DNA of 64,000 bases, taken from positions 2,411,001 through 2,475,000 of the forward strand of contig NZ_CP050137.1 of assembly GCF_013344685.1 (NCBI RefSeq), given 5' to 3'. Below the pieces are notes generated by a model, which saw only the letters and a list, made by a program, of their open reading frames with translations, did not search any database and was not told the DNA's origin. Positions 48,064 through 57,142 of this stretch are shown here, one piece after another. The translations under genes and the position numbers were made by a program. The stretch comes from Sphingomonas sp. CL5.1. GTDB taxonomy: Bacteria > Pseudomonadota > Alphaproteobacteria > Sphingomonadales > Sphingomonadaceae. The number at the start of each line of letters is the position of its first letter. Position 1 is the stretch's first letter.

Positions 48064-48873
48064 ATGAATCACGATCCCCTTGGCGGCAATATCCGGCATA
48101 CCAGCAGCGACATCCGGCACCCCGGAGAACGGCGGAACATCTCCAAGTCGGCGGTTCGGGCGCTCGACGTGCTCGAGCATTTCGCGGCGGCCCGCCGGCC
48201 GCTGCGCGCGACCGACATCGCGAACGCGCTCGATCTGCACCCGTCCAGCGCCGATCAATTGCTCAAGTCGATGGTCGATGCGGCCTATCTGCTCATTGAT
48301 GCCGAAGGAAAGCTCTATCGCCCTTCGCCGCGGTTGATGCCGTTCGCCAATTGGCTCGCCGAGAATTATTTCGGTGGGGATGCGCTGAGCAAGCTGGTCG
48401 CGTCGGTGGCGGCGCGCACTGGCCAGATCGTGACTCTCGCCGCGCCGCAGGGCGGGTGGCTGCAATTGGTGGATGTCGCCATGCCGCCGGCGCTGACCGG
48501 GCTGGTGCGCAAGGGCAGTCGGGTCTCTATCACCAGTTCGACCCTCGGGACCGCCTTTCTCGCCGCGCATGATGACCGCGAGATCGAGCGATGGATCGAG
48601 CGGACGCCTGAAGCCTGGCGCATCGATGCCGCCTTGCGTGCCGAGATCAGGGCGTCGGTCGATGCCGCGCGCGTCAGCGGATACGCCTGCGGTCTCGGCG
48701 ACAGCCTGTTTTCGATCGCGATAGCCCTGCCCCGGCCGGCGGCGGGTATCCGACTCGTGCTCGGCCTTGCGGGACAACCGGAGCATGTGGAGCCGCGAAC
48801 TGCGGAGTTCGGCGCGCAATTGCGCCGTTATGCCGATAGCCTGATGGACGAGGTGGATTCCGTTACCGGCTGA
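48064..48873 (+). CDS. IclR family transcriptional regulator
   Basis: 269 residues. N-terminal winged HTH (ALDVLEHFAAARRPLRATDI, ALDLHPSSADQLLKSM) and the IclR effector domain (LGTAFLAAHDDREIERWIER). ATG 48064 chosen: AGGGGAG six bases upstream. Divergent from the esterase/SDR operon and convergent with the BVMO gene, overlapping it by 46 bp. Probable controller of the esterase and BVMO. Confidence 0.88.
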   Translation: MNHDPLGGNIRHTSSDIRHPGERRNISKSAVRALDVLEHFAAARRPLRATDIANALDLHPSSADQLLKSMVDAAYLLIDAEGKLYRPSPRLMPFANWLAENYFGGDALSKLVASVAARTGQIVTLAAPQGGWLQLVDVAMPPALTGLVRKGSRVSITSSTLGTAFLAAHDDREIERWIERTPEAWRIDAALRAEIRASVDAARVSGYACGLGDSLFSIAIALPRPAAGIRLVLGLAGQPEHVEPRTAEFGAQLRRYADSLMDEVDSVTG

Positions 48874-50786
48874 ATAGTCAGGCGTCCGCTCAATGTCATG
48901 TCTGAGAGGTCGGGCTTCGCCAGCATTTCGTGCCAGACCTGGTAGTGCCACGGCATGTTGACCTGAAGGCGCCCGTCCTTGACGTAATAGTTCCTGTCGG
49001 TGGACTGGGTGTCAGTCAGCCAGATCAGCCCGGTGGCTGCCTCGTCCATGCGCTCGTTATAGCCCTCGAACGCTGCGGGGGTCACTTCCACCGCGGCATG
49101 GCCCCGCTCGATCGTATCGACGATCAGTTGCGCGACATATTTGGTCCACATCTCGATCTGGGTGGGGATCGTGCCCCCGCCGCCGCTAACGCTCTGCGAA
49201 TTGGGGCCATAGAGCACGAAGAAATTGGGGAAGCCGTCGATCATCATACCGAGATAGGCGCGGGCGCCGTCTTTGCTCCACCGCTCCTGGAGATGCGCGC
49301 CGTCCCGCCCGACATAGTCGGATGGCCAGACATATTTCTCGACGCTGAAGCCGATCGCGGAGACGATCATGTCCACCTTCCGCTCTGCGCCATCGGCGGT
49401 AACGATACCGGTGCGCGTCAGGCGTGCGATCGGCGCAGTGACCAACTCGACATCCTGCTTGAGCAGCGAGCGATACCAGCCATTGTCGACGATCAGCCGC
49501 CGCGAAAAGGGCGCGTGCTGAGGCACGAGCTGTTCGACCAGATCGGCCCGCCCTTCGACCTGCTGGACGATATACTGCGTCATCGCCTCGCGCAGCGCGT
49601 CGTTCGGCTGGTTGATCAGACCGCCCGAGGCCTGCCATTCGGGATCGGGGACGAGGAACTGATAGAGGTTAAGCACAGGCAGGGTGCCGGTATAGCGCGT
49701 CCAGTTCCAATAATAGGGCATGTTCTGGCGCAGCCAGCTGTCACCGGAGCTCATCGCTTCGCCATAGCGTTCGCGAGGCGAGATCCATTGCGGGGTGCGC
49801 TGGAACACATAGGTCTGCTTCGCGTCGTCCGAGATCCGGCCGAGAAGCTGCACCCCGGTCGAGCCGTTCCCCACCACGGCCACCGCCTTGCCCGAGGCGC
49901 TATGGCGCTCGTCCCATTCGGTGCTGTGAACGATTTCGCCTTCGAACTGATCGATGCCCTCGACTGACAGCGCGCGTGGCGTCGAAAACAGGCCCGATGC
50001 GCTGATGACATGGTTCGCGGCTACCGAAACCCGCGTCCCGGTTCCATCCACGATATCCAGCCGCCACAGCGAGACGACTTCATCGAAGCGCCCCCCTTTG
50101 ATCTCATGGTTGAAGCGGATCTTTTCGAAGACTCTGAATTTGCGGGCGATATGCTCGAGATAGGCGCGGACCTCGGCTTGGCGTGCGAAATGCTCGGTCC
50201 AGGGATAAAGCTTTTCGAAGCTGAACTCGTACATCGCGCTGGGAGTGTCGACGCGGGCATCGGGATAGGTGTTGATGCTCCACGTCCCGCCGATCTCGGA
50301 GCGGCGCTCGTAGATGACATAGGGAATCCCGAGGCGCTCGAGCTGGACTGCCATGCCGAGGCCGCTGAAGCCGGCGCCCACGATCACCACCTGGAAGTCT
50401 TCCGGGAGGGGTACCGGCTCGTCGCTCCAATTGGCGCAGCGCGGATAGGCATCGAAAGCCGGGACCGGCTTGCGGATATCGAAATCCTTGTCGCTGATCG
50501 GTTCGCCGCCGGCGACCAGTTCCATCATATGGCGGAGATGTTCGTCGCTCGGCACAGTGCGCAGATGGCTCTCGGGCGTGTCGCTTAGAAACGCGACGGC
50601 CATGTCGATCAGGGCCTCGCGATGCTCCGCGGCGACCACATAGGTGGTGCCTGCGCCGGCGCGCACCTCGATGCGGTTGACCGGGATCGCTGCATATTCC
50701 GGGTCGCCCGTGGCTTGCAGGAGCGCGAGGCGCAATGCGTTGAGATCGGCCTCCTCGACGGCCTTCCGGATGAAATCGCGATCCAT
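48828..50786 (-). CDS. Baeyer-Villiger monooxygenase with N-terminal extension (4-hydroxyacetophenone monooxygenase type)
   Basis: 652 residues. About 130 residues precede the first Rossmann motif (IVGAGFSGLG, 135-144), as in HAPMO-type BVMOs. The BVMO fingerprint is FEGEIVHSTEWD (281-292), with second fold VVGNGSTGVQ (304-313). HAPMO converts aryl methyl ketones to aryl acetates. With the nearby esterase it would cut an aryl or alkyl ketone. The C terminus is on the IclR gene's last 46 bp. A perfect palindrome sits just upstream of the start. Confidence 0.9.
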   Translation of the reverse strand: MDRDFIRKAVEEADLNALRLALLQATGDPEYAAIPVNRIEVRAGAGTTYVVAAEHREALIDMAVAFLSDTPESHLRTVPSDEHLRHMMELVAGGEPISDKDFDIRKPVPAFDAYPRCANWSDEPVPLPEDFQVVIVGAGFSGLGMAVQLERLGIPYVIYERRSEIGGTWSINTYPDARVDTPSAMYEFSFEKLYPWTEHFARQAEVRAYLEHIARKFRVFEKIRFNHEIKGGRFDEVVSLWRLDIVDGTGTRVSVAANHVISASGLFSTPRALSVEGIDQFEGEIVHSTEWDERHSASGKAVAVVGNGSTGVQLLGRISDDAKQTYVFQRTPQWISPRERYGEAMSSGDSWLRQNMPYYWNWTRYTGTLPVLNLYQFLVPDPEWQASGGLINQPNDALREAMTQYIVQQVEGRADLVEQLVPQHAPFSRRLIVDNGWYRSLLKQDVELVTAPIARLTRTGIVTADGAERKVDMIVSAIGFSVEKYVWPSDYVGRDGAHLQERWSKDGARAYLGMMIDGFPNFFVLYGPNSQSVSGGGGTIPTQIEMWTKYVAQLIVDTIERGHAAVEVTPAAFEGYNERMDEAATGLIWLTDTQSTDRNYYVKDGRLQVNMPWHYQVWHEMLAKPDLSDMTLSGRLTIQPVTESTSSIRLSA

Positions 50787-50814
50787 TTGTGAAAATCCTA
50801 AGTTTATGCAGCGT

Positions 50815-50848
50815 AATTCCGATGTGTCTGTAGCGACGCATCGGAATT
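50815..50848. promoter_or_regulatory. Operator-like inverted repeat upstream of the HAPMO-type BVMO gene
   Basis: Perfect 10-bp arms AATTCCGATG (50815-50824) and CATCGGAATT (50839-50848), spacer 14 bp, 29 bp upstream of the BVMO start. The sequence beyond, to 50979, is unusually AT-rich (around ATTATTTTACATATAGACGG) and is a plausible promoter. Symmetry and size fit a TetR- or IclR-like dimer site; the IclR gene at 48064 is a candidate. Confidence 0.5.
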
Positions 50849-50979
50849 TCGGTCATCATCTTAAGATCGTCAACGCAATGTGCGGCATTGGCGCGAAATA
50901 CATTGTGGCGAATTATTTTACATATAGACGGATAAAATTCAGGATATTGGTGAAAATTAATCTATTCTATTTCTCATTT

Positions 50980-51768
50980 TCAGTCAGACTTGGAGAATCG
51001 CGCACGAAGCGCTGCGAAGACGCGCGTCTGCTCTTCGCGATCGAACAGGCTGCTGTTCGCGAGCCGTTCTACATTGCGCGCCTGGGTGCGGTCCAGATCG
51101 ACCGCGAGCTCGATCGCGAGCTTGGCGGCGGCCAGCGCCTCGGGCGGCTGCTTGGCCAGCGAAAGGCAAAATTCCTCGACCAGGCGGTCGAACTCGGCCG
51201 CCGGATAGACTTCGTGCACCAGGCCCACAGTGCGCGCCTGCTCCGCGCCGATCGACCGATTAGCCATGATCATGTAGCGTGCCCAATGTCCGCCGATCAT
51301 CCGCACCAGTCGGCTGGTGCCGCCGGACCCCGGGATCATCCCCATGTTGAGCTCGGGGAGCGCATAATGCGCGGTATCGCTCGCGAGGCGGAAGTCGCAC
51401 GACAGCGACATTTCCAGCGCAGCGCCGAGGCATGGGCCCTGGTGTGCCACGACGATGGGCTTCTCGATCGCTTCGAATTCGTCGTAGAGCCGATGCCAGG
51501 CGCTTTCGCGATAGCGGCGGCGAAATCCTGAAGGGCCTTCGTCCGCCGGTCCGGCGCCGAGCGCGGTCACGTCCATGCCCGACGAGAAATAGCGACCCGT
51601 GGAACGGATCAGCAGCACGCGCAAATCCCCATCGTTCGCAAAAGTCTCGAACGCATCCCGCAACGCCGCCAGCATCGGCCGGGTAAAGGCGTTGTACTTG
51701 TCCGGGCGATTGAAGGCGAAGGTCAGGACCGCGCCGTTGCGACCCAGCCTGGTATATGCGTCGGTCAT
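50980..51768 (-). CDS. Enoyl-CoA hydratase/isomerase (crotonase family)
   Basis: 262 residues. YFSSGMDVTALGAG (oxyanion, about 59-72), GPCLGAALEMSLSCDF (about 107-122) and PELNMGMIPGSGGTSRL with the Glu at about 137. This copy keeps the catalytic Glu that is unclear at 39454. It starts 2 bp after the fused acyl-CoA dehydrogenase stop, so it is in one operon with it and the CoA ligase: ligase - dehydrogenase - hydratase, the first steps of a beta-oxidation route. Confidence 0.9.
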   Translation of the reverse strand: MTDAYTRLGRNGAVLTFAFNRPDKYNAFTRPMLAALRDAFETFANDGDLRVLLIRSTGRYFSSGMDVTALGAGPADEGPSGFRRRYRESAWHRLYDEFEAIEKPIVVAHQGPCLGAALEMSLSCDFRLASDTAHYALPELNMGMIPGSGGTSRLVRMIGGHWARYMIMANRSIGAEQARTVGLVHEVYPAAEFDRLVEEFCLSLAKQPPEALAAAKLAIELAVDLDRTQARNVERLANSSLFDREEQTRVFAALRARFSKSD

Positions 51769-51770
51769 CG

Positions 51771-53951
51771 TCAGCTCCTCGTTCGCGGCAGGCCCAGGCC
51801 CGCTTCGGCCACAATACTGCGCTGCACCTCACTGGTGCCCGCATAGATCGTGCTGGGCACCGAGCGGCGATAATCCTGCTCGATCCGCCCGGTCGGGGAA
51901 AACGCCTGCAGCAACGTATCGGGTGCGGCGAGCGCCATCAGTTCGGAACCGCATTTGATCCAGCTTTCGCTGCCAAAGAGCTTGGCGGACGGGCCATAGT
52001 GCTTCTGCGGCTTGCCGACGCCAAAACCCCACGCCGTCCGGCGGCTCAGTACGTCGACGACTTCGAGGCGCACTGCGGATCGCGCCAGCCCCGCACGAAT
52101 GGCGGGACTGTCGATCGCGCGGCCGCCATGGCGCTGCGCATCGCGCGCCCATTCGAGCGCACCCTCGAGCATATTCTTGATCGCGCCGACATAATGGTCG
52201 CCCGATCCCTGCTCCATGGTCAGCGCGGCGGCGAGCACCTTCACCCCGCCATTGACCTCACCCAGCCGATAAGCGTCGGAAACCCGCACGGCTTCGTAAA
52301 ATGTGGTGTTGGTCCGCTCGTTGCCGATCGTCTTGATCTCGTCGCAGCGATAGCCCTCGACATTGAGCGGCAGCGCGAAGAGCGTGATGCCGCCATGCTT
52401 GTCTTCGCTGGTGCGCGTCAGCATCAGCGCATATTCCGCGAGATGCCCCTGCGAGGTGAACATCTTTTGCCCGTCGATGATCCAGTCGTCACCGTCGCGC
52501 ACCGCCTTGGTGCGGGCCGCGAAGATGTCCGAGCCACAGGACGGCTCCGAATAGCCCAGAGAAGCATAGGCTTCGGCCGAGGCGAGCTTGGGCAGAATCT
52601 CCGCCTTCGCTGCTTCCGAACCGAAATGGAGCACCATCTTGCCCAGCATGTCGGATACCGAAATGACGACATGGCCCCAGTCATATTCGGTGAATACTTT
52701 CTTGATCGCCGAAACCGAGAAGCGGTCGCAGGCGCTGCCGCCATGTTCGACCGGCCAGTCAGGGTAGAGCAGGTTGATCGCTGCGAGCTTGCGGTAGAGT
52801 TCGGGATCGAAGAAATCGTCGGAGACGAATTGCTGCTCGCGCCGCTTGAACGTGGCATGCTCCTCGAAGATCGCGCGAACCGTCGCCGCGATCTCGAGAG
52901 AGCCCTGCGGATATTCGAAGCTGATCGCAGTGTCGCCCGCGTCCGGCGGCGCAGGCGTGGGTTCGGACCAGAGGCGATCAGCGATCACGGGCAAATCGTC
53001 GTCCGGATTGCCGGCGAGCAGCGACCATTGGGTGACGCGACGGAAATAGATCTGCGCGTCATATTCCATCGTCATGCCATAGCCGCCGAAGACGCGCATC
53101 GCCTTGATCACGGCGGGGCGGCAGGCTTCGGCCGCCCACCAAGCGCTCATCCGCACCATGGCACCGGCTTCGGCATTGCCGTTGCTCAGCGTTTCGACGG
53201 TACGCCACACGAGGAGCGCGGCACCTTCGACTTCGCAAAACGCTTCGGCCAGCGGATGGGCGAGGCCCTGATAGCCGCCGATCGGCTTCCCGAAAGCATG
53301 GCGTTCCTTGGCATAGTCGGCGGCGAGAAGGATTGCCTTGCGCGCAGCGGCGGCCGTCGCGGCGGCGTTGAGCAGCTTCCATTCGTCGATCGCCGCGTCA
53401 TAGGCCGCGACCGCTTCCGATCCCGACGCCAGCAATTCGCCAACATCCGGCCCGATGACGATCCGGCGCGCCGCGCTGGAACCGATATTGGATTCGCGCT
53501 CCCCGAACGGCCCGGCAGCGATGCGCACGTCCTCGCCGCTTAGGAACAGGATACTGTCCGCGACTCCCGCCGCCGCGATCAGCTGCGCGCTGCCGTCAGC
53601 GGGGCGCAGCGCGAGCGTAGCGATCTTGCCTTCCGCGATGCCTGCCACATCGCCGCCGAGACGGGCCAGCAGGCGGGCGGCGACGATGACATCGAGCGCC
53701 GGGATCACGGGAACGAATTCGCCAAAGACTTCGGCGATGACCACGGCGTCCATCAGGCTGGCGCCGGCGCCACCGTGCTCCTCTGGAACCCGGAGCAGCG
53801 GCAATCCCATCTCGGCGAACGCCTGCCAGGTAGCTGCGTCGTGGCCCTGGGTTTCGGCTTCGCGAATGCGTGCCGGGGGCGAAGCCCTGGTGAACGCGCG
53901 CGAGAGCGCGTCCTTCAGCATTTCCTGATCTTCGGACAGTTCAAGATTCAT
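51771..53951 (-). CDS. Fused double acyl-CoA dehydrogenase (FadE34-like)
   Basis: 726 residues, twice the normal length. Residues about 1-335 form one acyl-CoA dehydrogenase-like domain (QEMLKDALSRAFTR, RHAFGKPIGGYQGLAHPLA, VFGGYGMTMEYDAQIYFRR). Residues about 345-726 form a second (GYSEPSCGSDIFAARTKAVR, IYAGTSEVQRSIVAEAGLG). In actinobacteria such fusions (FadE34) replace the heterotetrameric dehydrogenases that oxidise steroid side-chain CoA esters. Here it would act on a bulky cyclic or aromatic side-chain acyl-CoA. It overlaps the CoA ligase start by four bases (ATGA). Confidence 0.88.
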   Translation of the reverse strand: MNLELSEDQEMLKDALSRAFTRASPPARIREAETQGHDAATWQAFAEMGLPLLRVPEEHGGAGASLMDAVVIAEVFGEFVPVIPALDVIVAARLLARLGGDVAGIAEGKIATLALRPADGSAQLIAAAGVADSILFLSGEDVRIAAGPFGERESNIGSSAARRIVIGPDVGELLASGSEAVAAYDAAIDEWKLLNAAATAAAARKAILLAADYAKERHAFGKPIGGYQGLAHPLAEAFCEVEGAALLVWRTVETLSNGNAEAGAMVRMSAWWAAEACRPAVIKAMRVFGGYGMTMEYDAQIYFRRVTQWSLLAGNPDDDLPVIADRLWSEPTPAPPDAGDTAISFEYPQGSLEIAATVRAIFEEHATFKRREQQFVSDDFFDPELYRKLAAINLLYPDWPVEHGGSACDRFSVSAIKKVFTEYDWGHVVISVSDMLGKMVLHFGSEAAKAEILPKLASAEAYASLGYSEPSCGSDIFAARTKAVRDGDDWIIDGQKMFTSQGHLAEYALMLTRTSEDKHGGITLFALPLNVEGYRCDEIKTIGNERTNTTFYEAVRVSDAYRLGEVNGGVKVLAAALTMEQGSGDHYVGAIKNMLEGALEWARDAQRHGGRAIDSPAIRAGLARSAVRLEVVDVLSRRTAWGFGVGKPQKHYGPSAKLFGSESWIKCGSELMALAAPDTLLQAFSPTGRIEQDYRRSVPSTIYAGTSEVQRSIVAEAGLGLPRTRS

Positions 53952-55603
53952 GCGGGGTCCCTTTCCTGTGCGGCGAGCGATTTGACGCGCTCGCGCAGCT
54001 CGGTTTTCAAGATCTTGCCGGCCGGCGTGCGCGGGAAATCCTCGACGATCACCAGACGCTCGGGCGTCTTCTGGCGCGCGATACCGGCAGCCGCGAAGTG
54101 CGCGGCGATATCGTCGGTGGAAAGTGCGGTGGACGGTTTGAGCCGGACGAAAACGCCGACCTTCTCGCCCATCCGTACATCGGGCCAGGCGACGACCGCG
54201 GCCTCGACCACCGCCGGGTGAAGCGTCAGGACATCCTCGACTTCCTTCGACGAGATATTCTCGCCGCCGCGAATGATGATGTCCTTCTTGCGATCAACGA
54301 TGCGCAGATAGCCGTCGGCATCGAGTTGACCCATGTCCCCCGTGTAAAACCAGCCATCCTCGGCGAACCCGGCGGTGTTATGCGCCGGGTCGATATAGCC
54401 CTTGAAGAGCTCCGGGCCCATGCTGACGATTTCGCCGGAGATATCCTCGCCGACCGTTGCGCCCTCGTCGTCGACGAGCCGTATCTGCACGCCGGCCAGG
54501 AGGCGGCCATCGGTAGTGGCGCGCTTCTGGAAGGGATCGGTGGGAGTCGCGCCCGAAATCGTGGGGTGCTCGGTCGAGCCATAGGTGCGCGTGCCGGGCC
54601 ATCGGTGCTGTTCGCAACGCTCCATCAAGGTCGATGGCACGCTGGCGGCGCCTACGGAGAGCTGCACCATGCCCGTGGGGAAGAGTTCGGCGGCCCGGTC
54701 GAGCAGGAACGAAACCATGAACGGCACGCCGCCTGCCCGATCGGGGCGATGACTCTTGATCAGGTCGACGGCGAGATCCTCGTCCCAGGCATCCATCATC
54801 AGGCATGGGTCCGCGGCCAAGAAGGGCCGCAATGCCGCGATCACGCCGGCGCTGTGTCCGGCTGGAAGCGGAAGCAATTTGGGACGCCCTTCGGGCGAGG
54901 GGACGGTCGGAAAGAGGGGGACTTCCGCGCCGAAGCTGTTGTGTGTGTGGACCACGCCCTTGGGCGCCGAGGTCGTGCCCGATGTGAACATGATCAGCCA
55001 CGGATCGTCAGACGTCGCGGTCAGGGCAGGGAGCTCAAGCGCGCCACGGTCGAGATCGCGCCAGCGTGTGACCTGGCCCGGCATGGATTCGTCCCCGACG
55101 ACGATTACCAGCTCGAGCGTCGGCACGTCGCCGAGGGCGCCGATGCGCGCGCCGTAATCGATCTTCTTCCAGCGATCGGGAACCACCACCGCCTTGGCGC
55201 CGACCGTGTTGATGATGAACGCCATTTCGGCGGGGCCGTAGATGTGGACCATCGGCACGAAGATCAGCCCGAGGTGCAGCGCGGCGAGCAGCGTCAGCGT
55301 GCCTTCGCGCCAATTGGGCATCTGCGACACCAGCACGTCGCCTTCGCGGAGCCCGAGACGGTGAAAGGCTGCGGCAATTTCATAGCTCTCGCGGAGCAGT
55401 TCGGCGGCGGTTGCCTGCGAAGGGCGTTCGCGCGATCCGAAGACGATGGGCACGTCGGGATGCACGGCGACGCGTTCGGCGATCCGCTCGCCGGTAAGCT
55501 GGGCGCTGTGAAGGCCGGCCTGGCGCCAGGCTTCCAGATAGGGTGCGCGTTTGCGCCAGTGCGGAGCGCTGTCGAGAGCGGCTAGGGCTTGCTTGAAATC
55601 CAT
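53948..55603 (-). CDS. AMP-dependent acyl-CoA synthetase (acid:CoA ligase)
   Basis: 551 residues. P-loop FTSGTTSAPKGVVHTH (about 196-211), YGSTEHP, GWFYTGDMG (about 413-421), RKKDIIIRGGENIS and catalytic Lys in TPAGKILKTE near residue 530. It activates a carboxylic acid by ATP-dependent CoA thioesterification. First gene of the minus-strand operon ligase - fused dehydrogenase - hydratase. ATG 55603 has GGAGAGG six bases upstream, an SD almost the same as at 37860. Confidence 0.92.
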   Translation of the reverse strand: MDFKQALAALDSAPHWRKRAPYLEAWRQAGLHSAQLTGERIAERVAVHPDVPIVFGSRERPSQATAAELLRESYEIAAAFHRLGLREGDVLVSQMPNWREGTLTLLAALHLGLIFVPMVHIYGPAEMAFIINTVGAKAVVVPDRWKKIDYGARIGALGDVPTLELVIVVGDESMPGQVTRWRDLDRGALELPALTATSDDPWLIMFTSGTTSAPKGVVHTHNSFGAEVPLFPTVPSPEGRPKLLPLPAGHSAGVIAALRPFLAADPCLMMDAWDEDLAVDLIKSHRPDRAGGVPFMVSFLLDRAAELFPTGMVQLSVGAASVPSTLMERCEQHRWPGTRTYGSTEHPTISGATPTDPFQKRATTDGRLLAGVQIRLVDDEGATVGEDISGEIVSMGPELFKGYIDPAHNTAGFAEDGWFYTGDMGQLDADGYLRIVDRKKDIIIRGGENISSKEVEDVLTLHPAVVEAAVVAWPDVRMGEKVGVFVRLKPSTALSTDDIAAHFAAAGIARQKTPERLVIVEDFPRTPAGKILKTELRERVKSLAAQERDPA

Positions 55604-55681
55604 CTTTATCCTCTCCTGCAACGTGCAGGTCGTCTAGAGCCGGGCTTGTCGTATGCCGGCTCCTGGTTGCAATGGTGAACC

Positions 55682-57025
55682 TCAGCTTACGAGATCGGCC
55701 TTCAAGGTCTTGCGGGCAGCGAGGAAGCAGCAGGCTGCCGGTATCGCGATCAATACCGAAAACGTGAGCGCCCATCGGATGCCGCCCGCTTCGTCCAGTC
55801 CGTGGCTGGCCAGGACGTCGCTGAGCAGGCCGACTGCGAGCGGGCCGAACCCCAATCCGACCAGGCTGATCACGAACAGCAGTACGGCAGTGGCAGTGGC
55901 GCGCATCGAGGGCTGAACAAGGCCCTGCACGATCGCATAAGCCGGCCCGTAATACATCGCGTTCAGCGTGCCGGGCACCAGCAGCAGCGCGAACGCAAGG
56001 GGCAGCGAATCGACCATGAAGGCCGCGACGTAGAAGGGCGTGCCGATGAGTACCGCGATCGCCGGGATGGTCATATGAGCGCGAATGTCGCGACGGGCGA
56101 AATGATCGGCGAACTTGCCGCCAAGGATCGAGCCGAGCACGCCGGACAGGCCGAGGACCAGCCCCAGCACGACGCCGAGGAAGCCGACCGGCTTGAGTCC
56201 GAAGCTGCTGGCCATCGCGTCGAGCTCGGCGGCGTGGTTCCGGAAGAAGAATGAACCGAGAAAGGCGTGCACGCTGTACTGGATGAAGGCCTTCATCGTC
56301 ACCGCAGCTACGATGAACCGATAGGTACGCTTGGCCATCAGGACCTTCAGCGTCGTTGCGAAGGTTTCCTTGCTTTCGCCTGGCGCTGGCGCAGGCCGAC
56401 GGGCCGCCTTGGTGCGAGGCTCGAACAGGGTGAACGCGACAAAGAGTGCGATGAGCAGGCCCGGCGCGCCGGCGACGAAAAATGCGGCCCGCCAACCCCA
56501 ATGGCTCGCGACAAGGCCACCGATCACCATGCCGAGCAAGGCACCGGCGGGCGCCCCGGCCATGTAGATGGCAACCGCCGACGATCGCCGCTCGCGCGGG
56601 ACGTAATCGGCGATCAGCGACAGGGCAGGCGGGGTGCAGCTAGCCTCGCCCGTGCCCACGCCGACCCGCGCCAGCGCGAGATGCGTGAAGGTCTTCGCAA
56701 AGCCGCAAAGGACGGTGAAAAGGCTCCAGACGGTGATCGCCGTCGCGATGATATAGGGCCGGTGGCCGCGTTCGGAAAAGCGCGCCACGGGGATGCCCAC
56801 CAGCGTGTAGAATAATGCGAATGCCAGCCCGCTGACCGCGCCGACTTGCCAGTCCGCCAGCCCCAGGTCGCGCTTGATCGGCTCGGCGAGGATCGACAGC
56901 ACCTGACGGTCGAGGAAGCTCAGCATGTACACGACCATCAGCAGGCCGATGGCGTATCTCGAATAAGCCGGGCTCGGCAGCGTCGGATCGGACAGCACGG
57001 AATTGTCGTCGACGCGATCGGACAT
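55682..57025 (-). CDS. MFS transporter (Spinster type)
   Basis: 447 residues, twelve predicted helices. N-terminal MFS motif near SFLDRQVLSILAEPIKRDLG, GGKFADHFARRDIR between helices 8 and 9. Spinster-like proteins in sphingomonads often accompany catabolic genes and are candidates for uptake of acids or lipids. It ends 79 bp before the CoA ligase start on the same strand and may supply its substrate. Confidence 0.85.
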   Translation of the reverse strand: MSDRVDDNSVLSDPTLPSPAYSRYAIGLLMVVYMLSFLDRQVLSILAEPIKRDLGLADWQVGAVSGLAFALFYTLVGIPVARFSERGHRPYIIATAITVWSLFTVLCGFAKTFTHLALARVGVGTGEASCTPPALSLIADYVPRERRSSAVAIYMAGAPAGALLGMVIGGLVASHWGWRAAFFVAGAPGLLIALFVAFTLFEPRTKAARRPAPAPGESKETFATTLKVLMAKRTYRFIVAAVTMKAFIQYSVHAFLGSFFFRNHAAELDAMASSFGLKPVGFLGVVLGLVLGLSGVLGSILGGKFADHFARRDIRAHMTIPAIAVLIGTPFYVAAFMVDSLPLAFALLLVPGTLNAMYYGPAYAIVQGLVQPSMRATATAVLLFVISLVGLGFGPLAVGLLSDVLASHGLDEAGGIRWALTFSVLIAIPAACCFLAARKTLKADLVS

Positions 57026-57142
57026 TATCCGCGTTCCTTTGAACTTACCTCAGCTGACGCTATTTCTCCCGGCGGTCCACGGCGCAACAGTCCCTTCGCA
57101 GGGTCTTTGAAATCGTGGCGCCTGCCGGCAGTGTCTGGACAC

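Noticed and set aside
51756..55585. Long plus-strand open frames (595 and 495 codons)
   Set aside because: Shadow the fused dehydrogenase and CoA ligase, both with clear family motifs on the minus strand.
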